Below the pieces are notes generated by a model. It saw only the letters and a program-made list of their open reading frames with translations, did no database searches and was not told where the DNA came from. From Legionella_C dresdenensis (GTDB taxonomy: Bacteria > Pseudomonadota > Gammaproteobacteria > Legionellales > Legionellaceae), in NCBI RefSeq assembly GCF_042649825.1, contig NZ_JBHSAB010000001.1:62001-126000 (forward strand): DNA of 64,000 nucleotides, in the 5' to 3' direction. Shown one piece after another: positions 52,161 to 62,007 of the stretch. The position numbers and the translations under genes were made by a program. The first letter of the stretch is position 1. Each line of letters begins with the position of its first letter.

Positions 52161-53678
52161 TTAGATATTAAACTGGATTCCCTGTGCCAGCGGTAAGGCG
52201 TCACCCCAGTTAATGGTATTAGTCTGTCTGCGCATATAAGCTTTCCAGGAATCGGAACCGGCCTCACGGCCGCCGCCAGTTTCCTTTTCACCGCCGAATG
52301 CACCGCCAATTTCAGCGCCTGAAGTACCAATATTAATATTGGCAATACCGCAATCACTGCCGCAAGCGCTTAAGAATCGCTCCGCGCTTTTGAGGTCATG
52401 GGTAAATAAAGCAGACGACAACCCTTGGGGAACGCCATTCTGTAATGTAATGGCTTCTTCAAGCGTTGAATAAGGCATCACATAAAGAATAGGCGCAAAA
52501 GTTTCTTCCTGCACGACATCCCATTCATTTTTAACCCCGGTAACCAAGGTAGGTTGCACGTATGAGCCTTTACCGGCAATTGCTTCGCCGCCATAAACAA
52601 TCTGGCCGCCGGCTGCCTTGATGCGGGAAATTGCCTGCTCAAACTGGTTGACGGCATCCTGATCAATCAATGGCCCCATCAGGTTTTTGGTATCAAGCGG
52701 ATCACCGATAGTCACCTGCTCATAAGCATGCTGCAGGCGTTTTAACACGTCTTTATAAATCGATTGCTGAACAAATAGCCGTCTGGTTGTTGTACAACGC
52801 TGACCGGCTGTACCTACTGCACCAAAGACGATGCCCGGGATTGCCAAAGCCAAATCGGCAGTTTCGTCAAGAATAATGGCGTTATTACCGCCTAGCTCAA
52901 GAATTGTCTTGCCAAGTCTGGCCGCAACTTTGGCGGCAACTTGTTTGCCTACAGCTGTTGAACCGGTGAATGAAATCAGCGGAATCCGGCTATCATTGAC
53001 CATAGCCTCTACGACGCCATGATTTTCCGGGATAATCAGGCTGAAAATTTCGGGGCAATTATTCTGCGCCAGGACTTTATTGCATATTGTATGAACAGCA
53101 ACTGCGCACAGCGGCGTTTTGGCAGATGGCTTCCAGATGGTGACGTTACCGCAAATTGCTGCAATAAACGAATTCCATGACCAGACAGCGACCGGGAAGT
53201 TAAATGCCGAAATAACGCCTATGATCCCGTAGGGATGCCATTGTTCATACATTCGGTGATTGGGACGTTCGGAATGCATGGTATTACCATACAACATCCG
53301 GGATTGTCCGACAGCAAAATCGGCGATATCAATCATTTCCTGAACTTCGCCATCGCCTTCCTGCTTGGATTTACCCATTTCCAGCGACACCAGGCTGCCC
53401 AGCCAGTCTTTATTTTCACGTAACGCCTGACCAATCTGGCGAATAATCTCCCCGCGCTTGGGCGCAGGATATTGACGCCAGGCCAGCGCGGCCTGTTCGG
53501 CACGCGCCATAATGTGCTCATAATCTGCCATTGAGCAGGTGGCAATTTCGCCCAGCTTTTCACCCGTTGCAGGTGAATAGGAAGCCAGACGAGCCGTATC
53601 GATTTCACTTTGCCAACCGTGGCCGCTGAAGGCTCCGGGATTGACATTCTGAATGCCCAGTTTTTTTAAAAATTCCAT
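52161..53678 (-). CDS. Aldehyde dehydrogenase, ALDH7 (alpha-aminoadipic semialdehyde) type
   Basis: 505 residues. Family-specific stretches identify ALDH7: SERPNHRMYEQWHPYG, ELGGNNAIILDE and the catalytic Cys in AGQRCTTTRRLFV. Members oxidise alpha-aminoadipic semialdehyde/piperideine-6-carboxylate to alpha-aminoadipate with NAD. AGGAGG lies seven bases before the ATG. The saccharopine dehydrogenase family gene just upstream makes exactly this substrate in the saccharopine pathway. Confidence 0.93.
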   Translation of the reverse strand: MEFLKKLGIQNVNPGAFSGHGWQSEIDTARLASYSPATGEKLGEIATCSMADYEHIMARAEQAALAWRQYPAPKRGEIIRQIGQALRENKDWLGSLVSLEMGKSKQEGDGEVQEMIDIADFAVGQSRMLYGNTMHSERPNHRMYEQWHPYGIIGVISAFNFPVAVWSWNSFIAAICGNVTIWKPSAKTPLCAVAVHTICNKVLAQNNCPEIFSLIIPENHGVVEAMVNDSRIPLISFTGSTAVGKQVAAKVAARLGKTILELGGNNAIILDETADLALAIPGIVFGAVGTAGQRCTTTRRLFVQQSIYKDVLKRLQHAYEQVTIGDPLDTKNLMGPLIDQDAVNQFEQAISRIKAAGGQIVYGGEAIAGKGSYVQPTLVTGVKNEWDVVQEETFAPILYVMPYSTLEEAITLQNGVPQGLSSALFTHDLKSAERFLSACGSDCGIANINIGTSGAEIGGAFGGEKETGGGREAGSDSWKAYMRRQTNTINWGDALPLAQGIQFNI

Positions 53679-53689
53679 AGTACAACCTC

Positions 53690-54778
53690 CTAAGCGTAAT
53701 ATTTGCCAAAACGGTTAGCGAGTACGTCAGCAAGACGGAATTTTTCCTGCAATACCAGGCCATGGTATTCATTAGCCTGTCCCAGCACCAAATCAACAAC
53801 AGCACAGACTCCTGAAGCGGTACTGATTTGAATTGCAGACCACTCCAGACCGCGGATAGTTAGCGGATATATCTTTTTGACATAACTCTTTTCTGTCAGT
53901 TCGCCTTTCTTAATCCCTTCGACAGTCACATAAACAATGACGATATCCTGATAGGTTTTAGGAATTGCATTTTCCAGAATTCGTTTTAGCGTTCCGCGAT
54001 CATCGTTTAATTTCAAATCATTCATTAACAGACGCATTTTTTCGCAGTGTCCGGGATAACGCATTGTTTTATAATTTAATGTCTTGATTTTACCTTCATA
54101 TAATTCCGCCAGACTTCCCAAGCCGCCGGAAGTATTGAACGCTTCGTATTCACAACCGTCAATCTGAATAGACTCTCTGCCCTCCAGTGGTTTCATCACC
54201 GCCGGTTTGCCGTTCTCGATGCCATAACACAGATTACCGTATTCATTGATTACGCCATCAGTTGACCAGGTAAGGGAATAATGCAGTGCATTATTAGCAC
54301 GTTGCGGTAACGCGCCTACCCGTAATTTGGCATGGTAGCAGTGTTCAAATTCCTGCATCAGGCTATTCGCTGCAATACTGATAAAACCCGGAGCAAGACC
54401 ACATTGGGGTACAAACGCAGTCTGAGCGTCTTTGGCAATCTTTTTTACCGCGTCGGTAACTGAGGTATCCTCGGTTAAATCAAAATAATGGGCTTTTGCT
54501 GCTTTCGCCGCTTTAGCGACATGGGTATTTAAGAAGTACGGCAGACTGGATACTACGGCAACGATGCCATTTTTCTGAATATAATCCTGAGTCGCCTGCT
54601 CATCCGTCACATTGAGTGCGACGGTCTTGATTTGAGGTATCGCTTCAAGCAAACGCGCTACATCCGTGCCTGAAAACTCCAGATCAGCGAGATGAATCTG
54701 GTAATCACCGCTGTCTGCCAGTAAACACGCGATCAAACTCCCGATTTTACCGGCACCTGTTATCATAACATTATACAT
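53690..54778 (-). CDS. Saccharopine dehydrogenase family protein
   Basis: 362 residues. Rossmann start MYNVMITGAGKIGSLIAC, then SSLPYFLNTHVAKAA and GLAPGFISIAANSL, typical of saccharopine dehydrogenases of the LYS9/LYS1-like fold. The ATG at 54778 has AAGGA five bases upstream and is preferred to a start 15 codons earlier. First gene of the operon. With ALDH7 next, release of alpha-aminoadipic semialdehyde and glutamate from saccharopine is the likely role. The lysine-ketoglutarate reductase half is not seen nearby. Confidence 0.88.
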   Translation of the reverse strand: MYNVMITGAGKIGSLIACLLADSGDYQIHLADLEFSGTDVARLLEAIPQIKTVALNVTDEQATQDYIQKNGIVAVVSSLPYFLNTHVAKAAKAAKAHYFDLTEDTSVTDAVKKIAKDAQTAFVPQCGLAPGFISIAANSLMQEFEHCYHAKLRVGALPQRANNALHYSLTWSTDGVINEYGNLCYGIENGKPAVMKPLEGRESIQIDGCEYEAFNTSGGLGSLAELYEGKIKTLNYKTMRYPGHCEKMRLLMNDLKLNDDRGTLKRILENAIPKTYQDIVIVYVTVEGIKKGELTEKSYVKKIYPLTIRGLEWSAIQISTASGVCAVVDLVLGQANEYHGLVLQEKFRLADVLANRFGKYYA

Positions 54779-54908
54779 GGAATCCTTCTCCCTAAGTAAA
54801 CGACGACGACCATCGTACACCAATCGTCGGCAATTGCCTACCCTCTAAATGGAGAAGTCGAAGTGAATGATTAGATTGATTTTTTAACTCTTGGGGTGTA
54901 GGTTGATT

Positions 54909-54934
54909 TGTTGGGTCAAACGACCCAACCTACA
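54909..54934. repeat. Family A palindromic repeat providing a stop codon
   Basis: TGTTGGGTCAAACG then ACCCAACCTACA, preceded by a partial TGTAGGTTG at 54898. On the minus strand its TAG (54930-54932) ends the coiled-protein gene. Confidence 0.65.
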
Positions 54935-56207
54935 ATGTTTTAGGCCTAATCGTTGATTCTTCGGCTGCGCTCGGTTCTTTCAGCTCGTGTAATGACTTTT
55001 TAATATCCTTAATTTTATTTACTGAACGAGTATTGACCTCAGCAGTAAATTTCTTCCCCATGTCTTTACTTGCTGTATCCACCAGAACTTTAATCGCTGC
55101 AAGAATGCTAGCAATAGCCTTTTTAAAGCCTCTATGCTCTTTTACCTCTTTATTGCCCTCATATTTTTCAAGAGTAGTGGCGCACCTTTTTTTAAATTCG
55201 TGCAGTTCAATCTTATTGTGAAGATATTTTGCTAGTTCTGTATTGATTTCATGATGCAACTCTCTCGCAAATGTCTTATTATTATTCATCGACAGTAACT
55301 TATCTACTTCTTTCTTAAAAGGTTTTACCTGCTGTATCTTAACAATCTGGTTCTTTGATTTCTCGTTAATATCTTGTCGTATACGCTCTATCTCCTGATC
55401 AATTTTATCTTTAGCCAGAGGGCTGCTTTGTTGAGCGATTTCTTTATACTTCTTGCTTCCCACATAACTGCTTATTTGCCTTTCGCAAGCTTCTATCCGT
55501 GATTTAACCACATCGACACTCACGTATGGGCTAAAATCACTATTAATATTCGCTCGCATCTCAGCAATAAATTTCTCCTCATCAGTCTGCGGCACCGGCT
55601 GTTGCGCCCACTGATCCAGTTTTTTTTCCTGCATGGAATAAAGGCACTTCAACATATTATCAACAATCACATTCCACTCTTTATCATTTTTTAAAGTATA
55701 CTCCTTTTGATACTTATTAATGATTTCGGTCGTTGCGCGTATAAACGACTCCGAGCTACGGAAACCATTATGGTATTCGTTTAAGACTATGGTAATTTCC
55801 AGGCGCATATCACGGGCATATATCACGCTATGTTGTATGGTCTTTAACCCTTCCAGCGCTTTCTCAAAAGGCCCAATCTGATTCAATTTGGTTATTTTGC
55901 TTTCAGATTTCTCGATAATATCTTGCCGTATACCCGCTATCCACACATCAACTAACTCTTTAAGCTGTGTATTACTTTGTTGAGCAATTTCGTTATACAC
56001 CTTGCTTTCCACATAACTGTTTAATTGCTTTTCTCTAGCTTGCGCCTGTATATTAACCGCATCAACAGTTAAACAGGAGCTAAAATCGCTGCTAATTAAA
56101 TCAGCTTTCTCCATTAATTGACGTGCCTTATGAAAAATTGCCTGCTCATTATGAGGTTGCTTTGCTACAAATTCTGCCCATTTTTCCGGATTAATATCCC
56201 GCCTCAT
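54930..56207 (-). CDS. Coiled helical protein with internal duplication, candidate effector
   Basis: About 425 residues, almost wholly alpha-helical and highly charged, no signal peptide. Two homologous modules of about 125 residues (roughly 40-170 and 220-345) share S-D-F-S, the S-Y-V-x-S-K-x-Y-x-E-I-A-Q-Q-S stretch, I-R-Q-D-I, K-S and a later I-N-x-K/C-x... helix. The C-terminal tail is charged (KEPSAAEESTIRPKTL), as in many Legionella type IV substrates. The ATG at 56207 has GGGGA five bases upstream and is preferred to a TTG at 56219. The TAG stop comes from a family A repeat. No known family. Confidence 0.8.
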   Translation of the reverse strand: MRRDINPEKWAEFVAKQPHNEQAIFHKARQLMEKADLISSDFSSCLTVDAVNIQAQAREKQLNSYVESKVYNEIAQQSNTQLKELVDVWIAGIRQDIIEKSESKITKLNQIGPFEKALEGLKTIQHSVIYARDMRLEITIVLNEYHNGFRSSESFIRATTEIINKYQKEYTLKNDKEWNVIVDNMLKCLYSMQEKKLDQWAQQPVPQTDEEKFIAEMRANINSDFSPYVSVDVVKSRIEACERQISSYVGSKKYKEIAQQSSPLAKDKIDQEIERIRQDINEKSKNQIVKIQQVKPFKKEVDKLLSMNNNKTFARELHHEINTELAKYLHNKIELHEFKKRCATTLEKYEGNKEVKEHRGFKKAIASILAAIKVLVDTASKDMGKKFTAEVNTRSVNKIKDIKKSLHELKEPSAAEESTIRPKTL

Positions 56208-56282
56208 AGCTTTCCCCAAATTTGGTAAAGTTACTGCTTAAATAAAGTATTGTTGATTAATTCGTTTTTTTCCATTTCTGAG

Positions 56283-56322
56283 CTTCCTTCAAGACGCCGA
56301 AAACGCCTCCTCAGCCCGAATG
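56283..56322. repeat. Degenerate family B fragment
   Basis: CTTCCTTCAAGACG and CGCCTCCTCAGCCCGAATG match the right end of the family B element but the rest is missing. It lies between the divergent coiled-protein and lnt genes. Confidence 0.5.
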
Positions 56323-56417
56323 TTTGCTTATTTCTTGGAGAGTTCTTCCTTTCTTATTAATATTGACCTTTAACGCCCAGTATTTTATTGTTATGGGATT
56401 TGGCAAACGCTAATTTC

Positions 56418-58004
56418 ATGGAACAGCTTTCTATAGCAGACAACCGGCGATATTCCGCAACTCAAAGTAAGCGGCGAGGCGCTTTTCTGGAATGCCTGTG
56501 CTATGGCTTTTTGCTGCCGCTGGGTTTCGCTCCGTTTCATTTTCCAGGTCTTGCCATTCTCGGCCTTGCGCTTTTTTATCATCGCCTGTCAGGCCGACAT
56601 CCTTATTCTCCTTTTCTATCAGGGTTGGCATTTGGACTTGGATTTTTTGGTCTGGGAGTATCCTGGTTATATATCAGTATTCATGACTATGGGCACTTAA
56701 ACAGTATCGTATCCGGTTTGGTTACCCTGCTTTTTATTTTGTATCTCGCTTTGTTCCCCGCCTTGACAGCTGTGCTGTTCAGCCGATTAAAAACACAATC
56801 CTGTACCATCAGCTCAGCGTTACTGTTCAGTGTCTTATGGACATTAACTGAATTTGCCAGATCAACGTTTCTGACTGGATTTCCATGGTTACTTATTGGA
56901 TTTGGACAATTTGATTCCCCCGGCAAGTTCCTGTTACCAATAATCGGTACGTTTGGGTTAAGTCTGGCAAGTTGTTTTGCAGCCGCATTGCTCAGTAACA
57001 GCATGGCCGACCGATCAACGAAACGCTACCTGGCGCTACTGTCTTTTCTGGGCATTATTATGTTGCCATCCCTGCTGAGCAATATTAAATGGTCTGAAAT
57101 GCAAAATAAGGCGGTAACCATTGGAGTCATTCAGGCTAATTTGTCCATGCGCGATAAATGGGATGAAAACCTGTTCTGGCAATTGCTGGCGCGTTATCAA
57201 GACGAGACTGAAAAGCTGCTGGGCACTGATTTGATTGTCATGCCGGAGTCGGCCATACCTCTCCCGCCCAATTATCTGACCGATTATCTGGCCAGTATGG
57301 ATTTACAGGCCAGACAGGCCGGCAGCGCTATCCTGATTGGGATACCGCAGCCGACAACTCTTGATGAAAGTAATTATTACAACTCTATGATTAGCCTCGG
57401 CAAGGCTAAAGGCGCTTATTCCAAACAACATCTGGTTCCTTTTGGCGAATACGTCCCTTCGCTCTTACAGCGCCTGTTTACCTGGCTTGAAATTCCAGAT
57501 GCCAATATGCAACCTGGAAAAACAAGCCAGCCGGCAATCAGAGTACACAAACATCCCATTGCCAGCCTAATCTGTTATGAACTGGCTTACGGCAATTTAC
57601 TTCGCGCCCAGTTGCCTGAGGCCGAGTGGATTGTTTCAATCAGTGACGATGGCTGGTTCGGACACTCGCTCGCGCTCTATCAACAATTGCAGATTGCCCA
57701 GGTACTGTCGCTTGAAACTGCACGTTATCAAGTGGTATCTAATAATGATGGCTTGTCTTCTCTAATAGATACGCAAGGGCAAGTTGTTGATTCACTTCCC
57801 GCTTTTTCTTCCGGTCTGTTGAAAGCAAAACTTTACCCTGCCCATGGCACTACCCCCTGGATTCGCTTCGGAGATTGGCCAGTCCTGATTTTCTGCCTGT
57901 TTATTGCTGCCTTTTTCCTGATTAAAAAGCTATTGATTGCGAAAGAAGGGCAGCAAACGCTTGCTGCAAAGCACAAGAGAAGTTATCCTTACCAACTTGA
58001 CTAA
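56418..58004 (+). CDS. lnt: Apolipoprotein N-acyltransferase
   Basis: 528 residues from the ATG at 56418 (a TTG at 56388 is possible). Six to seven membrane helices precede a periplasmic nitrilase-like domain. Catalytic triad: Glu in VMPESAIPLP, Lys in YSKQHLVPFGEY, Cys in SLICYELAYG; the active loop SDDGWFGHS is also present. It adds the third acyl chain to lipoproteins, which Lol export to the outer membrane requires. LptE, two genes downstream, is such a lipoprotein. leuS follows after 15 bases. Confidence 0.95.
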   Translation: MEQLSIADNRRYSATQSKRRGAFLECLCYGFLLPLGFAPFHFPGLAILGLALFYHRLSGRHPYSPFLSGLAFGLGFFGLGVSWLYISIHDYGHLNSIVSGLVTLLFILYLALFPALTAVLFSRLKTQSCTISSALLFSVLWTLTEFARSTFLTGFPWLLIGFGQFDSPGKFLLPIIGTFGLSLASCFAAALLSNSMADRSTKRYLALLSFLGIIMLPSLLSNIKWSEMQNKAVTIGVIQANLSMRDKWDENLFWQLLARYQDETEKLLGTDLIVMPESAIPLPPNYLTDYLASMDLQARQAGSAILIGIPQPTTLDESNYYNSMISLGKAKGAYSKQHLVPFGEYVPSLLQRLFTWLEIPDANMQPGKTSQPAIRVHKHPIASLICYELAYGNLLRAQLPEAEWIVSISDDGWFGHSLALYQQLQIAQVLSLETARYQVVSNNDGLSSLIDTQGQVVDSLPAFSSGLLKAKLYPAHGTTPWIRFGDWPVLIFCLFIAAFFLIKKLLIAKEGQQTLAAKHKRSYPYQLD

Positions 58005-58019
58005 TATTATTGATTTACT

Positions 58020-60491
58020 ATGGATATCAGCTATAAACCACGTGAAGTTGAAGAACAGGCCCAACAATTCTGGGTTAAAAAGCAGAGTTTCAATGTAACT
58101 GAAGACTTAAACAAAGAAAAATTTTACTGCTTATCCATGTTTCCGTACCCAAGCGGAACATTGCATATGGGGCATGTGCGCAATTATACCCTTGGAGACG
58201 TCATTTCCCGTTATCAACGCGCTTTAGGTAAAAATGTTCTGCAACCTATCGGTTGGGATGCTTTTGGTTTACCCGCTGAAAATGCAGCGATCAAACATGG
58301 CATCCACCCTGCCGAGTGGACCAAACAAAATATTGCCTCAATGAAAGAACAATTCCTGCGCCTGGGCAATGCCTATGACTGGCGGCGTGAGCTCGCTACC
58401 TGCGATGCAGAATATTATCGCTGGGAGCAATGGTTCTTTATCCGTCTGTATGAAAAAGGCCTGGTATACAAAAAAAATGCAGTGGTTAACTGGGACCCGG
58501 TTGATCAGACTGTACTTGCTAATGAACAGGTTGTCGATGGCCGCGGCTGGCGTTCAGGCGCATTGGTTGAACGGCGTGAAATTTCACAATGGTTCCTTAA
58601 AATTACAGCCTACGCGGATGAATTATTAGCAGACCTGGATAACCTGCCTCAATGGCCGGCTCAGGTAAAACAAATGCAACGAAACTGGATAGGCCGCTCT
58701 GAAGGTTGCGAAATTTCCTTTCAGGTTGAAGGCTTTCCCAAACGCTTAAAAATTTATACTACTCGTCCTGATACCTTAATGGGGGTAACTTACCTGGCGG
58801 TAGCCACTGATCATCCCCTTGCCAAAGAGGCAGCGAACCACAACCCTGCTGTTGCAGAATTTATCAATAGCTGTCAGGGCATTCGGATGGCGGAAGCTGA
58901 TATTGCAACCATGGAGAAACGTGGTATTGATACCGGTTATAAAGCTGCGCACCCTATTACCGGTGAAACAGTGCCGGTATGGATAGCCAATTTCGTCCTG
59001 ATGCAATATGGTTCTGGCGCAGTGATGGCTGTTCCAGCTCACGATCAGCGTGATTGGGAGTTTGCCCATAAATATAACCTGCCGATTAAACAGGTCATCA
59101 AACCGGCGGAAGGCACGCATGATCTCAGCCAGTCCGCTTACACTGCCGAAGGCATACTGGTTGACTCTGGCGAATTTAGCGGCCAACCCTCAGCTGAAGC
59201 AATTAAAACCATAGCCCAATACATTGAACAACACGAACTGGGTAAAGTAACCGTTAATTACCGCCTGCGTGACTGGGGGGTTTCAAGACAGCGCTACTGG
59301 GGAACACCCATCCCAATGATCCACTGTGACGATTGCGGTATTGTTCCAGTTCCAGAGCAGGATTTACCAGTTACCCTGCCGGAAAATATTCAATTAACCG
59401 GTAGTGGTTCGCCTCTGGCGCAGTGTGACGAATTCATCCATGTCCAATGCCCGAAATGCGGTCAGGACGCTCAGCGCGAAACAGATACCTTTGATACATT
59501 TATGGAATCATCCTGGTATTATGCCCGATTTGCGTGCCGTAATCAGGATAGTGCAATGTTGGATGATCGGGCTAAATACTGGACGCCGGTTGATCAATAT
59601 ATCGGCGGTATTGAGCATGCGGTCATGCATTTGCTTTATGCCCGCTTTTTCCATAAATTAATGCGGGATGAAGGACTGGTTAATTCGGATGAACCGTTTA
59701 AAGCATTGTTAACTCAGGGCATGGTACTTAAAGACGGTCACAAAATGTCGAAATCCCTGGGCAATATTGTTGATCCAAATCAATTGATTGACACCTATGG
59801 CGCAGATACTGCCCGGCTGTTTGTTATGTTTGCCGCCCCGCCAGAGCAGTCGCTGGAGTGGTCAGATGCCGGTGTCGAAGGTGCCCATCGCTTCTTAAAA
59901 AGATTGTGGTCCTTTACCTATCAGCACTTACAGACTTTACAAGACGTCAATGATTCAATAGCCAGCGGCAATGGTCATATTGACTGGCAGCAGGCGGAGT
60001 CGCGGTTAAAAAAATCATGGTTCACTGTCAATCAGATCCTGGCACAAGCGATTACCGACTATGAACGCCAACAGTTTAATACGGTTGTATCAAGTTGTAT
60101 GAAACTGTTTAATGAGCTATCCGCGTACCAGGTTGAAACCGAAGCAGATAAAACATTCCTGAATTCAGCGATGAGTATTCTGTTTCGCCTGCTGGCTCCG
60201 ATTACACCCCATATTTGCCACCACCTCTGGTCAGCGGCAGGTTATGAGCGCATTATTATTGATGCTCCCTGGCCTAAAGTAGACAAACATGCTCTTAAAA
60301 GCGATGAGCTTGATTTTGTTATCCAGGTTAACGGAAAGCTGCGAGCGCAATTTACAACAGCACATGATACGCCGGAAGATCAATTGATTGCTCTGGCCAA
60401 AGAGCATGCTGCGTCTTTCCTCGAAGGCAAGACCGTTGTGAAAGCGATTGTAGTTGCCCATCGGCAGTTAATTAATCTGGTTATTAAATAA
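58020..60491 (+). CDS. leuS: Leucyl-tRNA synthetase
   Basis: 823 residues. HIGH-type signature HMGHVRNY near 47, class I catalytic core, CP1 editing domain (about 225-415, with TTRPDTLMG), KMSKS near 575 and anticodon-binding and C-terminal domains. It charges tRNA-Leu and removes misactivated amino acids. The stop overlaps the lptE start by one base (TAATG). Part of the conserved leuS-lptE-holA-nadD block. Confidence 0.98.
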   Translation: MDISYKPREVEEQAQQFWVKKQSFNVTEDLNKEKFYCLSMFPYPSGTLHMGHVRNYTLGDVISRYQRALGKNVLQPIGWDAFGLPAENAAIKHGIHPAEWTKQNIASMKEQFLRLGNAYDWRRELATCDAEYYRWEQWFFIRLYEKGLVYKKNAVVNWDPVDQTVLANEQVVDGRGWRSGALVERREISQWFLKITAYADELLADLDNLPQWPAQVKQMQRNWIGRSEGCEISFQVEGFPKRLKIYTTRPDTLMGVTYLAVATDHPLAKEAANHNPAVAEFINSCQGIRMAEADIATMEKRGIDTGYKAAHPITGETVPVWIANFVLMQYGSGAVMAVPAHDQRDWEFAHKYNLPIKQVIKPAEGTHDLSQSAYTAEGILVDSGEFSGQPSAEAIKTIAQYIEQHELGKVTVNYRLRDWGVSRQRYWGTPIPMIHCDDCGIVPVPEQDLPVTLPENIQLTGSGSPLAQCDEFIHVQCPKCGQDAQRETDTFDTFMESSWYYARFACRNQDSAMLDDRAKYWTPVDQYIGGIEHAVMHLLYARFFHKLMRDEGLVNSDEPFKALLTQGMVLKDGHKMSKSLGNIVDPNQLIDTYGADTARLFVMFAAPPEQSLEWSDAGVEGAHRFLKRLWSFTYQHLQTLQDVNDSIASGNGHIDWQQAESRLKKSWFTVNQILAQAITDYERQQFNTVVSSCMKLFNELSAYQVETEADKTFLNSAMSILFRLLAPITPHICHHLWSAAGYERIIIDAPWPKVDKHALKSDELDFVIQVNGKLRAQFTTAHDTPEDQLIALAKEHAASFLEGKTVVKAIVVAHRQLINLVIK

Positions 60492-60976
60492 TGCTTAAGC
60501 GTCTGGCGCTGTTTGCCGCAATTGCTATACTGTTGGCGAGTTGCGGCTTCAAGTTGCGCGGCATGGTTGATATGCCGCCCTGGTTGAAAAATGTTGCCAT
60601 TGTTGTACAGGATGCGCACAAAGATCTGGAACCGATTATTAAAAAACAACTGCAAGCGTATAATATTCGTGTTGCCGCATCGCCTGTTCAATCAGATTAT
60701 ATTCTGATTCTTGAAAAAGATTCGCTCCAGCAGCAAATTACCGGCGTTGGTGCTAGCACAACACCAAGGCAATACCTCCTCGTTTATACTTTGCAGTTTT
60801 CTTTATTGAAAAACAAAGAAAAACCAGTGATTTCTTCCAATGTAATTACTATAACCAGACAATTAACTGTAAATAATGATAGAATCCTTGGATCGGATTT
60901 TGAAGAATCAACTATCAATCGTGAAATGCGAAAGGACGCTGCCATGCAACTAATGGGGCGATTAAGCAGAGGCTAA
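60491..60976 (+). CDS. lptE: LPS-assembly lipoprotein LptE
   Basis: 161 residues. Lipoprotein signal with lipobox LLASC and lipidated Cys18. The CGFKLRG opening and the later QYLLVYTLQFSLL and RQLTVNNDRILGS are typical of LptE. It plugs LptD in the outer membrane and helps place lipopolysaccharide at the surface. Starts at the leuS stop; holA follows after eight bases. Confidence 0.95.
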   Translation: MLKRLALFAAIAILLASCGFKLRGMVDMPPWLKNVAIVVQDAHKDLEPIIKKQLQAYNIRVAASPVQSDYILILEKDSLQQQITGVGASTTPRQYLLVYTLQFSLLKNKEKPVISSNVITITRQLTVNNDRILGSDFEESTINREMRKDAAMQLMGRLSRG

Positions 60977-60984
60977 CTTTAATC

Positions 60985-62007
60985 ATGCTGATTCGACAGG
61001 CAAATCTTAATTTCAGCATAGGCAATAAACTGCCTGCAGTCCTTTTTCTCACTGGTCAGCAACCTTACCAGCTTAATCGCTATGCTGATATGGTAAAAAC
61101 GCAATGGTTTACCTTGCATCCCGGCGAAGCGGAATCGAAAACAATTTATCTGAATAATGCAAGCGACTGGCTTGAACTGGCTGACGAAGCCAATAGTTAC
61201 TCCCTGTTTGCAAGCCGATTATTGCTTGACGTCCGTTATGACAAAAAAACACTTGAAGCAGCGGGTAAAACATTTTTGGACAAGTATTTATCGCAGATCA
61301 ATCCTGACTGCCTGCTTCTATTCAGAGCGCCTGAACTGCCAGCCAAAGCGATGCAAGCGTTTGCCAATCATAACGCCGTGCATGTCGTTACCTTTAGCGC
61401 TCCGGATAAAAATACCGTCATCAGATGGCTGGATGCACAACTGAAACAGCATTATCCGGCTTTTGATCAGGCGATCCCGGCCCTTATTTATCAATATAAT
61501 GAAGGAAATTTATTAGGTTGCGCCCAGATTATTGAGAAACTGGCCTTGATTATTGAGCCTGGGCAGCCGTTAACCAGCGCGCAGGTTACAGAGCATTTGA
61601 TTTTGCAATGCGATTATTTACCATTTGAGTTAGCAGATGCCTGTCTCGAGGGTAATACGCAAAAAACCATTCAGTTAATTCGTCATGCTCAGGCGAATAA
61701 GACTGAGGCGACCTTGATCCTGTGGATTTTAACACAAGAGGTTCGCCAGCTTATACAATTGCAGCATCTTGCCAAGTCCGGTTCGTTCCGGGAGGCGGCA
61801 AGCCAGCTCAAAATCTGGGCACAAAAAATTGGCGCATATCAGAATGCTGCCTCGCGTCTTAACCAAAACCTGCTTGTTGATTTGCTGCGTTTTTGTAATA
61901 CGATCGATGGCCGAATTAAAACCAGTCAGAACAAACCAATCTGGCCGGCACTTGAGTTAATCGGCTTGACTCTGTGTATTGGAAAACAGGTGGGCTGCCT
62001 TGCATAA
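60985..62007 (+). CDS. holA: DNA polymerase III delta subunit
   Basis: 340 residues. Clamp-loader delta subunit that opens the beta sliding clamp. AAA+-like fold without an intact Walker A (LFLTGQQPYQLNRYA near 18), middle helical domain, and LLILWILTQEVRQL-like helix in the collar (TLILWILTQEVRQLIQL). Length and place after lptE agree with the family. The end overlaps nadD. Confidence 0.94.
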   Translation: MLIRQANLNFSIGNKLPAVLFLTGQQPYQLNRYADMVKTQWFTLHPGEAESKTIYLNNASDWLELADEANSYSLFASRLLLDVRYDKKTLEAAGKTFLDKYLSQINPDCLLLFRAPELPAKAMQAFANHNAVHVVTFSAPDKNTVIRWLDAQLKQHYPAFDQAIPALIYQYNEGNLLGCAQIIEKLALIIEPGQPLTSAQVTEHLILQCDYLPFELADACLEGNTQKTIQLIRHAQANKTEATLILWILTQEVRQLIQLQHLAKSGSFREAASQLKIWAQKIGAYQNAASRLNQNLLVDLLRFCNTIDGRIKTSQNKPIWPALELIGLTLCIGKQVGCLA

